Assembly: GCA_035645115.1 (NCBI GenBank)
Contig: DASQNF010000035.1
Location: 1 to 5,645, forward strand
From: JACVRW01 sp035645115
GTDB taxonomy: Bacteria > Actinomycetota > Thermoleophilia > Solirubrobacterales > Thermoleophilaceae
Length of the DNA stretch: 5,645 nt
Direction of reading: 5' to 3'
Each line of letters begins with the position of its first letter. The first letter of the stretch is position 1. The notes beneath the pieces were generated by a model. That model saw only the letters and a list, made by a program, of their open reading frames with translations. It did no database searches and had not been told where the DNA came from. The translations under genes were made by a program, and so were the position numbers. This document shows positions 1 to 4,988 of this stretch, piece after piece.

Positions 1-17
1 CCCGAGCGCGGCTCGAC

Positions 18-215
18 CTACGCCGCGCCCCGGTCGAGCGCGCGCAGCTCGTAGCGGCGCCGGATGCCGTAGAGCGTGTCGCGCTCGGCGGCCGGCCGGC
101 CCGCACGGTGAGCCGCCGCGATCAGGTCGGCGGGCTCGAGCTTGACGCCGTGGTAGGAGCCGGCCAGCCGGCTGATCGACTCCTCCATCAGCGTGCCGCC
201 GAGGTCGTTCACGCC
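18..215 (-). pseudogene. fbiC: Detached C-terminal end of FO synthase FbiC, beyond an in-frame TAG
   Basis: This stretch continues the fbiC frame immediately after the TAG at 216-218 and runs 65 codons to a second TAG at 18-20. It encodes the conserved CofH C-terminus, including the segment VNDLGGTLMEESISR and then a short tail rich in Arg and Ala. In known FbiC/CofH proteins this segment belongs to the same polypeptide as the radical-SAM barrel, so it is the missing 3' end and not a separate gene. A GTG at 210-212 could formally act as a start, but no ribosome-binding site precedes it and a free 64-residue barrel end is not expected to work alone. There is no further stop or frameshift in it, so the damage is recent, is a sequence error, or the stop is read through. 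Five bases past the final stop a small inverted repeat (CGAGC/GCTCG, positions 3-15) may begin a terminator that the window cuts. Confidence 0.85.
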
Positions 216-2231
216 CTACTCGAGCGCCTCGGTGGCGGCCTCGAGGCCCATCTTCACCCAGCTCGCCTGCAGGCTCGGGATCGTCCTGCCGAGCGCCAGC
301 CGGAAGGCCGCAGTGTGCTTGAGGTTCTCCTCGCGGGAGATCTCCTCGATGCCGTGAGTGCGTCCGAGCAGGGTGTGGAACGGGATGAAGGAGAGCGGCA
401 CGAACTCGGTGAAGCCGCCGGTGCGTTCCTGCAGCTCGCGCACGACGCGCATGTGCTCGGCCAGCTCCCACGGCTCCTCGATGTGGCCGAACATCACCGT
501 GACCGTGGTGCGCACGCCGGCGGCGTGGGCGGCCTCGACGATCTCGACCCAGCGGGCCACCGGCAGCTTGTTCGGCGAGATCCGCTCGCGCACCCCGTCG
601 TGGAGCACCTCCGCGGCCGTGCCCGGCGTGGAGCCGAGTCCGGCGTCGAGCAGCCGCGCGAACACCTCGGCGAGCGGTAGCTCCCCCGCCATGGCATCGA
701 CCTCCATCGGCGAGTACGCGTGCAGGTGGAGCTGCGGCGCGATCTGCTTGGCGAGTCGCAGCCAGCCCTCGTAGTCCGCGAGCGTCCAGTCGGGATGGAT
801 GCCCGACTGCATGCAGATCTCGGTGGCGCCGAACTCCACCGCCTCGAGCACGCGACGCCGGAACTCCGCCTCTGAGTGCTCGTAGGCATCCGGGGAGCGG
901 CGACCCTGGCCGAAGCCGCAAAAGGCGCAGCCGACGACGCACACGTTCGACACGTTGATGTTGCGGTTGACCACGAATGTGACGAGCTCGCCGGCGAGCT
1001 CGCGGCGCAGCTCGTCGGCCGCTTGACGCATGTCCTCGATCGCCTCCGGCCGGGTCTCGGCGAAGAGCGCGGTGAGCTCCTCCTCGGACAGGGCGCGGCC
1101 GTCGCGTCCCTTCGCGATCGCGGCGGGCGCGAGCTCGCGCCTGATCGCCCGCTCCGCTCGCCTGCCGGAGCCGCGCCGCGGGATGAAGCTCCAGTAGCGC
1201 AGCTTCACCACGTCGAGCACACCCTGCTCGACCCAGCTCGGGTCCATGTACTGCGGGTAGACGCAGAGCCGCTCGGTGAGTGCGTAGCCGCGCGGCGCGA
1301 GCTGCTTGCGCATCCGGTGCACGGACGGGAACGGGTGCTCGGGCGAGATGTGGTCGCCGTTGGCCGAGAGTCCGCCGAGGTCGGTGGCGCCCTCCTCGAC
1401 TAGCGGCAGCCACCAGTCCGAGAGGTTGGGCGGGATCTGCACTCCCACGTCCGGCATCAGGCGCCGGCACTCGCGCACGAGCGCGCGCATGTCGTCGAGC
1501 GAGACCGGCGAAGCCCACGGTGGCAGCGCCGAATCGGCCGGCGCCTGGGACTCCGCGGACGCGCGCGAGCGCGCTTGCGAGGCGTCGGCTATCTCAGCGG
1601 GCTCGGCGCCGTAGTAGCGCGGATGCGGCACGAAGTTCTGCAGGATCACCTCCTGCAGGTGGCCGTATTCGGCGTGCAGCTCCGCCAGCGCGCGGAGCGC
1701 GGCCAGCCGCTCGTCCGGCGACTCGCCGATCCCGACCAGGATCCCGCTGGTGAACGGGATGCGCAGCTCACCGGCGGCGCGGATCGTCCGCAGCCGCACG
1801 TCCGGGTGCTTGGTCGGCGAGCCCTGGTGCACCGCCAGCCCCGGGTTGACCGACTCGAGCATCAGCCCCTGCGAGGCGGTGACCTCGCGCAGCCGGGCGA
1901 GCTCCTCGCGCTCCAGCACGCCCAGGTTCGTGTGCGGCAGCATCCCGCGCTCGAGCGCGCGCTCGCAGGCCCACGCCACATAGCCGGTGAAGTCGGCGTG
2001 GCCGTAGTCGGCGAGCCGCGACGCCACCTCGGGGTTCACCTCGGGGCGCTCGCCGGTGAGGACGAGCAGCTCCTTGGCGCCGCGCCGGGCCGCGTCGTCC
2101 AGGATGCGCTCGACCTCGTCAGGTGCGTACAGGTGCGCGCGGTGGGTGGCGAACGCGCAGTACTTGCAGTAGCAACGGCAGGTCCGCGACAGGGACAGCG
2201 TGAAGTTCCGCGAGAAGGTGACGCGCCGCAT
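216..2231 (-). CDS. fbiC: FO synthase FbiC (fused CofG-CofH), truncated by an in-frame stop codon
   Basis: FbiC joins 5-amino-6-ribitylaminouracil to a tyrosine-derived fragment to make FO (7,8-didemethyl-8-hydroxy-5-deazariboflavin), the chromophore of coenzyme F420, in the cytoplasm. Two radical-SAM halves are visible. The CofG-like half covers about residues 1-355 with CX3CX2C at C18/C22/C25. The CofH-like half covers about 356-671 with CX3CX2C at C431/C435/C438. Each would hold one 4Fe-4S cluster and S-adenosylmethionine. A Ser/Ala-rich insert at about residues 212-240 interrupts the CofG half. The ATG start lies 12 bases after the aquaporin gene and close before the first Cys motif; no clear ribosome-binding site precedes it, so coupled translation is likely. 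The frame ends early: codon 672 is TAG, and the remaining C-terminus is encoded in frame at 18-215. Whole length would be about 737 residues, somewhat shorter than mycobacterial FbiC. Family assignment is firm; activity of the truncated product is doubtful. Confidence 0.93.
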   Translation of the reverse strand: MRRVTFSRNFTLSLSRTCRCYCKYCAFATHRAHLYAPDEVERILDDAARRGAKELLVLTGERPEVNPEVASRLADYGHADFTGYVAWACERALERGMLPHTNLGVLEREELARLREVTASQGLMLESVNPGLAVHQGSPTKHPDVRLRTIRAAGELRIPFTSGILVGIGESPDERLAALRALAELHAEYGHLQEVILQNFVPHPRYYGAEPAEIADASQARSRASAESQAPADSALPPWASPVSLDDMRALVRECRRLMPDVGVQIPPNLSDWWLPLVEEGATDLGGLSANGDHISPEHPFPSVHRMRKQLAPRGYALTERLCVYPQYMDPSWVEQGVLDVVKLRYWSFIPRRGSGRRAERAIRRELAPAAIAKGRDGRALSEEELTALFAETRPEAIEDMRQAADELRRELAGELVTFVVNRNINVSNVCVVGCAFCGFGQGRRSPDAYEHSEAEFRRRVLEAVEFGATEICMQSGIHPDWTLADYEGWLRLAKQIAPQLHLHAYSPMEVDAMAGELPLAEVFARLLDAGLGSTPGTAAEVLHDGVRERISPNKLPVARWVEIVEAAHAAGVRTTVTVMFGHIEEPWELAEHMRVVRELQERTGGFTEFVPLSFIPFHTLLGRTHGIEEISREENLKHTAAFRLALGRTIPSLQASWVKMGLEAATEALE

Positions 2232-2243
2232 CGGCGGCCAAAG

Positions 2244-2981
2244 CTACCCCACGGGCCCCACGCCCCCCGGCTCCTTGCGCCCGGGCGCCACGAAGATGTT
2301 GAAGAAGACCACCGCGGCCATGAGCGCCCCCACCACCGGGCCGAGCACGTAGGTGAGGAAGAAGTCGTCCCACTCGCCCGACACGATCGCCGGCCCGAAG
2401 CTGCGCGCCGGGTTGAAGCCGGCGCCGGTGATCGGCGCCAGCACCATCACGCCCATCCCGAGCGCGCCGCCGATCGCGAGCGCCGCCCACTCCCTGGTGG
2501 CGCGCGGGTTCACGGCCACGCCGATGATCGCCCAGAGCAGGAAGAACGTGCCGAGCGCCTCGACCACCATGCCCGGGAACCAGGCGCCGTCGACCACGTC
2601 CGAGACGAGCGTGGCGCCGTAGTTCTCGGCCCTGCCCTCGTCCAGCAGGATCGCCTTGGTCAGCAGCGCTCCGCCCACGGCGCCGGCGAGCTGGGCGACG
2701 ACGTAGATCAGCGCGTCCGGGGGCTTGATCTCGCGCAGCACTGTCAGCGCCAGCGTGACCGCCGGATTGAAGTGGGCGCCCGAGACCACCGCGAGCGTCT
2801 GGATCAGCACGAACAGGAGCAGCACGTGGACCAGCCCGATCACGCCGAAATCCACGAAGGGGTTCGGGTTCGCGGGCGACGGCTCGGGGCCGTAGAGCGA
2901 GACGACTGCTGTGACGAAGAAGACGAGCAACAGCGTGCCGACGAACTCTGCGATGTACGCGGCGGGTCCTCGGTCCTGCAC
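2244..2981 (-). CDS. Aquaporin-family (MIP) channel
   Basis: A 245-residue integral membrane channel for water or small neutral solutes in the cytoplasmic membrane. The length, six hydrophobic helices and the two NPA half-helix motifs (N72-A74 in HFNPAVT and N190-A192 in GFNPARS) are typical of the MIP family. Counting from the NPA motifs against E. coli AqpZ, the four aromatic/arginine filter positions read H52, V178, A187 and R193. That differs from the Phe/His/Thr/Arg set of AqpZ and from the Trp/Gly/Phe/Arg set of GlpF, and is closest to plant TIP-type filters. Substrate is therefore open: water, ammonia, urea or another small solute. The GTG start has a strong ribosome-binding site (GGGAGGT at 2987-2993, 5 bases before it). 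The gene is the first of a probable two-gene unit with fbiC, 12 bases downstream. The C-terminus is short, Gly/Pro-rich and probably cytoplasmic. Confidence 0.93.
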   Translation of the reverse strand: MQDRGPAAYIAEFVGTLLLVFFVTAVVSLYGPEPSPANPNPFVDFGVIGLVHVLLLFVLIQTLAVVSGAHFNPAVTLALTVLREIKPPDALIYVVAQLAGAVGGALLTKAILLDEGRAENYGATLVSDVVDGAWFPGMVVEALGTFFLLWAIIGVAVNPRATREWAALAIGGALGMGVMVLAPITGAGFNPARSFGPAIVSGEWDDFFLTYVLGPVVGALMAAVVFFNIFVAPGRKEPGGVGPVG

Positions 2982-2986
2982 GTGTT

Positions 2987-2993
2987 ACCTCCC
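2987..2993 (-). promoter_or_regulatory. Ribosome-binding site of the aquaporin gene
   Basis: On the minus strand GGGAGGT lies 5 bases before the GTG start at 2981-2979. It is the only strong Shine-Dalgarno match next to a start in this window, and it fixes the aquaporin start. Confidence 0.85.
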
Positions 2994-3016
2994 GGGTTGC
3001 TCCTCGAAGACGCGGC

Positions 3017-3022
3017 AGTCTA
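3017..3022 (-). promoter_or_regulatory. Possible -10 box of the aquaporin-fbiC unit
   Basis: TAGACT on the minus strand would place transcription start near 3010 and give a 5' leader of roughly 29 bases carrying the ribosome-binding site. No convincing -35 hexamer was found at 17-19 bases upstream. It overlaps the 8-base palindrome GTCTAGAC (3018-3025), which also holds the candidate -35 box of the divergent lipoprotein gene. Confidence 0.3.
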
Positions 3023-3051
3023 GACCCGGTTGCGGTCGCCCCGCCTAGGGT
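3021..3051 (+). promoter_or_regulatory. Promoter of the solute-binding lipoprotein gene, probably leaderless
   Basis: A -10 box TAGGGT (3046-3051) stands 8 bases before the GTG start at 3060. A -35-like TAGACC (3021-3026; one mismatch to TTGACC) lies 19 bases upstream of it. With the usual 6-8 bases from -10 box to transcription start, the mRNA would begin at or next to the GTG, so the transcript would be leaderless. This arrangement is common in actinobacteria. The same layout precedes the 120-residue gene at 4805. No TPP or FMN riboswitch would fit in this short leader. Confidence 0.55.
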
Positions 3052-3059
3052 TCGCGCCC

Positions 3060-4013
3060 GTGCGCAGGCTCCTCTCCCTTGCCGCCGCGCTGGCGGCGGC
3101 GCTCGCCGGCTGCGGCGGCGACTCCGGCGGCGGCGAGCTACGCGGCGTCGCGCTGGCGCTCGACTTCCAGCCGAACGCCGCGCACGCCGGCATCTACGCG
3201 GCCGAGCGCGAGGCGCTCGACGAGCGGAGCGGAATCGACCTGCGTGTACGCGTGCCCGCGGCCTCCACCGACTCGCTCAAGCTGCTCGCGGCCGGGCGGG
3301 CGCAGATGGCGGTGGTGGACATCCACGACCTCGGCCTCGCCCGTCAGGCGGGCAGCGACGTGGTGGGCGTGGGAGCCCTCGTCCAGCGCCCGCTTGCCGC
3401 CGTGATCGCGCGCTCGGGCGCCGGGATCGTGCGTCCCCGTGACCTCCAGGGCCGGCGGGTAGGGGTCACCGGCCTGCCGTCGGACGACGCGGTGCTGCGT
3501 TCGATCGTCGCGGCGGACGGCGGCGCGCCGGGCCGGGTGAAGCGGGTGACGATCGGCTTCTCGGCCGTTCCGAGCCTGATCGCCGGGAGGGTCGACGCCG
3601 CCGTCGCGTTCTGGAACGCGGAGGGCGTGGCGCTGCGCGAGCGGGGCGTGGACACGCGCGAGTTCCGCGTGGACGAGTTCGGCGCGCCGCGCTACCCGGA
3701 ACTCGTGCTCGCGGTGACCCGCGGGACGCTCCGCGCGCAGCCGCAGCTCGTGGACTCGACGCTCGCCGCGCTCGCGGCCGGGACGCGCGCCGCGCTGGCC
3801 GACCGGGACGCCGCCGTAAGCGACATCGCGCGCGCCTCGGGCGCCGACGAGCCGCTCGTGCGCGCGCAGCTCACGGCGCTGGCGCCGGCTCTGCGGCCGG
3901 CGCTGCGGCTCGACCCGCGCGCGCTGGCCGGCTGGGCGCGCTTCGCCGCGCGCTTCGGCATCCTGCGCCGCGCCCCCGACCCCGCCGAGGCGTTCCGGCT
4001 GTCGGCCGGCTGA
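3060..4013 (+). CDS. THI5/NMT1-type ABC solute-binding lipoprotein
   Basis: A 317-residue secreted lipoprotein that would capture a small ligand for an ABC importer. The N-terminus has two Arg, a hydrophobic run and the lipobox LAGC, with lipidated Cys at residue 18, followed by a Gly/Ser/Asp-rich tether. The mature part shows the THI5/NMT1 signature LDFQPNAAHAGIYAA (residues 34-48), the type found in ThiY (pyrimidine precursor of thiamine) and RibY (riboflavin) binding proteins. A type-II periplasmic-binding fold follows, with the second-lobe start GRRVGVTGLPSDD at about 131-143 and a YPELVLAV strand near 212. I chose GTG at 3060: it puts the signal peptide at the very N-terminus and sits at a leaderless-promoter spacing. 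The TTG at 3030 would add ten residues and lacks a ribosome-binding site. No permease or ATPase gene adjoins it: the upstream gene is divergent and the downstream one convergent. The ligand cannot be named from sequence; a pyrimidine or flavin is a family-based guess. Confidence 0.88.
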   Translation: MRRLLSLAAALAAALAGCGGDSGGGELRGVALALDFQPNAAHAGIYAAEREALDERSGIDLRVRVPAASTDSLKLLAAGRAQMAVVDIHDLGLARQAGSDVVGVGALVQRPLAAVIARSGAGIVRPRDLQGRRVGVTGLPSDDAVLRSIVAADGGAPGRVKRVTIGFSAVPSLIAGRVDAAVAFWNAEGVALRERGVDTREFRVDEFGAPRYPELVLAVTRGTLRAQPQLVDSTLAALAAGTRAALADRDAAVSDIARASGADEPLVRAQLTALAPALRPALRLDPRALAGWARFAARFGILRRAPDPAEAFRLSAG

Positions 4014-4101
4014 GCCGCGTTCCCCGCGTCACGGACGGGCCCCCGCCGCCGACGCGCCCTTGCGTTGAGAGCCGCTCCCATGCGAGACCGAAGTTGACCC
4101 C
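4014..4101. other. Convergent intergenic gap with only weak hairpins
   Basis: These 88 bases separate two converging genes, so transcripts from both sides must end here or overlap. The best hairpin is at 4066-4080 (TGAGAG, loop CCG, CTCCCA). It pairs fully only as minus-strand RNA, with one G-U pair, and has no T-tract. A shorter ACGC/GCGT pair lies near 4053-4064. Neither is a convincing terminator. No gene or RNA is seen. Confidence 0.4.
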
Positions 4102-4437
4102 TCACGGGACGACAACATTGGTCTCGCTGGGGCCAAGCAGCGATTCCACGAGCGCGACCGGCTCGCGCGCCATCCGCGAACGCGGCACCACCTTCTCGAA
4201 TCCGGCCGCCTCGGCGCGATGGCGCACCTCCTGCTCCACGTGGCTGTAGAAGCCGAGCCGCGGCGGGCCGGCTTCCGCCGTCTCGGAGATCCGCTGCTCG
4301 TGGTCCGCGGTCAGGTCCACCACGAGCAGCTCGGCCGGCTCGCCGGCGCCCACCGGCTCGTGGCCCGCCGCACGCAGCGCGCCCTGCAGCCTCGAGCCGA
4401 ACAGCAGGTCTGGGCAAAGGAGCGCGATCCGCGCCAT
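4102..4437 (-). CDS. Small receiver-like protein of unknown function
   Basis: A 111-residue soluble protein that I do not recognise by name. Its layout resembles a shortened response-regulator receiver: a first strand ARIALLC followed by D10, a strand ELLVVDLT with D41 at the place of the phospho-acceptor, a strand RLGFYSHV with S65 where Thr/Ser is expected, and EKVVPRSRM with Arg where the conserved Lys should be. The region between the first helix and the D41 strand is short, and the total is below the usual 120 or so residues, so phosphorylation is doubtful. No output domain is attached. The ATG is 5 bases after the stop of the 120-residue gene, without a clear ribosome-binding site, so the two are probably co-transcribed and translationally coupled. 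The frame stays open far upstream, but that extension is Arg/Gly/Ala/Pro-rich and overlaps the neighbour in another frame. Existence is fairly sure; the receiver reading is inference. Confidence 0.75.
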   Translation of the reverse strand: MARIALLCPDLLFGSRLQGALRAAGHEPVGAGEPAELLVVDLTADHEQRISETAEAGPPRLGFYSHVEQEVRHRAEAAGFEKVVPRSRMAREPVALVESLLGPSETNVVVP

Positions 4438-4442
4438 GACCG

Positions 4443-4805
4443 CTACTGCGCGCGCCGGTGGCGGAACTCCTGGCGCACCGACTCCGGCCGGCCCCACATC
4501 TGCGTGACCTCCACACGCCCCGAGCGCGCCTCGCGGGTCACGAGCTCGCCCTCGATCCCCAGGGCGTCGAGCAGGGCGAGCGTGCCGTGCACCGTCTCCG
4601 CCGCCGCCGCGTGGCCGAACTTGTTGGCCACACGCAGGCGCCAGTGCCAATCGTGCTTCGAGTAGGGCATCGCGTTGACCTGGACGAGCAGCGTGGCCGC
4701 CTCCACGTAGCGGTCCTCGTCGACGAGGCGCAGGTCGAGCTCGAGCTGGGTCCAGTCGGGCGGGAGCGCGTCCACCACGTCCTGGAAGTCCTCGGCGAGC
4801 CCCAT
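4443..4805 (-). CDS. Uncharacterised 120-residue protein
   Basis: I do not recognise this protein. It is 120 residues, soluble, with no signal peptide or membrane segment. It starts with an acidic amphipathic helix (about 3-13), then strand-like segments around 18-27 and 36-45, a polar aromatic cluster YSKHDWHWRLRV (48-59), an Ala-rich helix (65-82), and two further strand-like segments (85-93, 97-104) before a basic tail (111-120). The mixed alpha/beta layout and the distinctive His/Trp cluster look like a folded, conserved domain and not a shadow frame. I chose ATG at 4805 because a TAGGGT box lies 8 bases before it, as at the lipoprotein gene. The longer open frame upstream to 4982 would read Arg/Pro/Ala-rich sequence through the promoter. 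It is the first gene of a tight pair with the receiver-like gene, 5 bases downstream. The function is unknown. Confidence 0.78.
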   Translation of the reverse strand: MGLAEDFQDVVDALPPDWTQLELDLRLVDEDRYVEAATLLVQVNAMPYSKHDWHWRLRVANKFGHAAAAETVHGTLALLDALGIEGELVTREARSGRVEVTQMWGRPESVRQEFRHRRAQ

Positions 4806-4813
4806 CGGGCGCA

Positions 4814-4819
4814 ACCCTA
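4814..4819 (-). promoter_or_regulatory. -10 box of the two-gene unknown operon, probably leaderless
   Basis: On the minus strand TAGGGT is followed by 8 bases (TGCGCCCG) and then the ATG at 4805-4803. The hexamer and spacing match those before the lipoprotein GTG (TAGGGT, TCGCGCCC, GTG). No clear -35 hexamer is visible 17-19 bases upstream and there is no ribosome-binding site, which fits a leaderless transcript. Confidence 0.5.
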
Positions 4820-4898
4820 CCGAGACGCGTGCGCGCGCCAGCGGCTCGGCCGCGGGGCGGAGAGGTGGCAGAGCGGGGCGAGCAAACGTCGCGGAGAA

Positions 4899-4911
4899 CT
4901 CGCATTGCGAG
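4899..4911. repeat. Small perfect palindrome upstream of the unknown operon
   Basis: CTCGCA-T-TGCGAG is a 6-1-6 inverted repeat, flanked by a further, offset GAAC (4896-4899) and GTTC (4915-4918). A related half, AATGCGAGCG (4937-4946), repeats ATTGCGAGCG (4904-4913) at a 33-base step, about three helical turns. It sits 80-90 bases upstream of the unknown operon's -10 box, so it could be an activator or repressor site. This is sequence pattern only; no binding protein is known. Confidence 0.35.
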
Positions 4912-4945
4912 CGTGTTCGACCAGCGCACGGCGCGGAATGCGAGC

Positions 4946-4983
4946 GCGCCGGGCCAGCCCAGCGCGGGGTGGCCAGGGCCACC
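4946..4983 (-). terminator. Tandem hairpins after the metalloregulator gene
   Basis: Five bases past the regulator's stop codon the minus-strand RNA can form GGTGGC, loop CCTG, GCCACC (4983-4968), perfectly paired. A second hairpin follows at 4965-4946: GCGC and GGG arms around a 4-base loop, with one mismatch. There is no T-tract, so these would be tail-less terminators of the kind described in high-GC actinobacteria, or processing signals. Confidence 0.5.
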
Positions 4984-4988
4984 AGCCG

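Noticed and set aside
216..218. Pyrrolysine insertion at the fbiC TAG
   Set aside because: TAG ends at least four other frames here, no pyl genes are visible, and a Pyl residue in FbiC is not known to me.
1575..3023. Long plus-strand open frame (482 codons) antisense to fbiC and the aquaporin
   Set aside because: Its product is rich in Arg, His, Gln and Asp with no recognisable domain, and it lies opposite two clear family members; it is a high-GC shadow frame.
3030..3059. TTG start for the lipoprotein, ten codons upstream
   Set aside because: No ribosome-binding site precedes it and it lies inside the promoter; GTG at 3060 gives a standard lipoprotein signal peptide.
3023..3060. TPP or FMN riboswitch before the THI5-type lipoprotein gene
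   Set aside because: The space between the divergent genes is only 78 bases and the transcript seems leaderless; no conserved riboswitch core was seen.
4094..4099. TTGACC as a plus-strand -35 box
   Set aside because: No -10-like hexamer lies 16-19 bases downstream and no plus-strand gene follows.
4438..4929. N-terminal extension of the receiver-like gene
   Set aside because: The extra residues are Arg/Gly/Ala/Pro-rich and overlap the 120-residue gene in another frame; the natural start is the ATG at 4437, just after the upstream stop.
4806..4982. N-terminal extension of the 120-residue protein to 4982
   Set aside because: It would translate through the putative -10 box and the hairpin region, and its residues look like non-coding high-GC translation.
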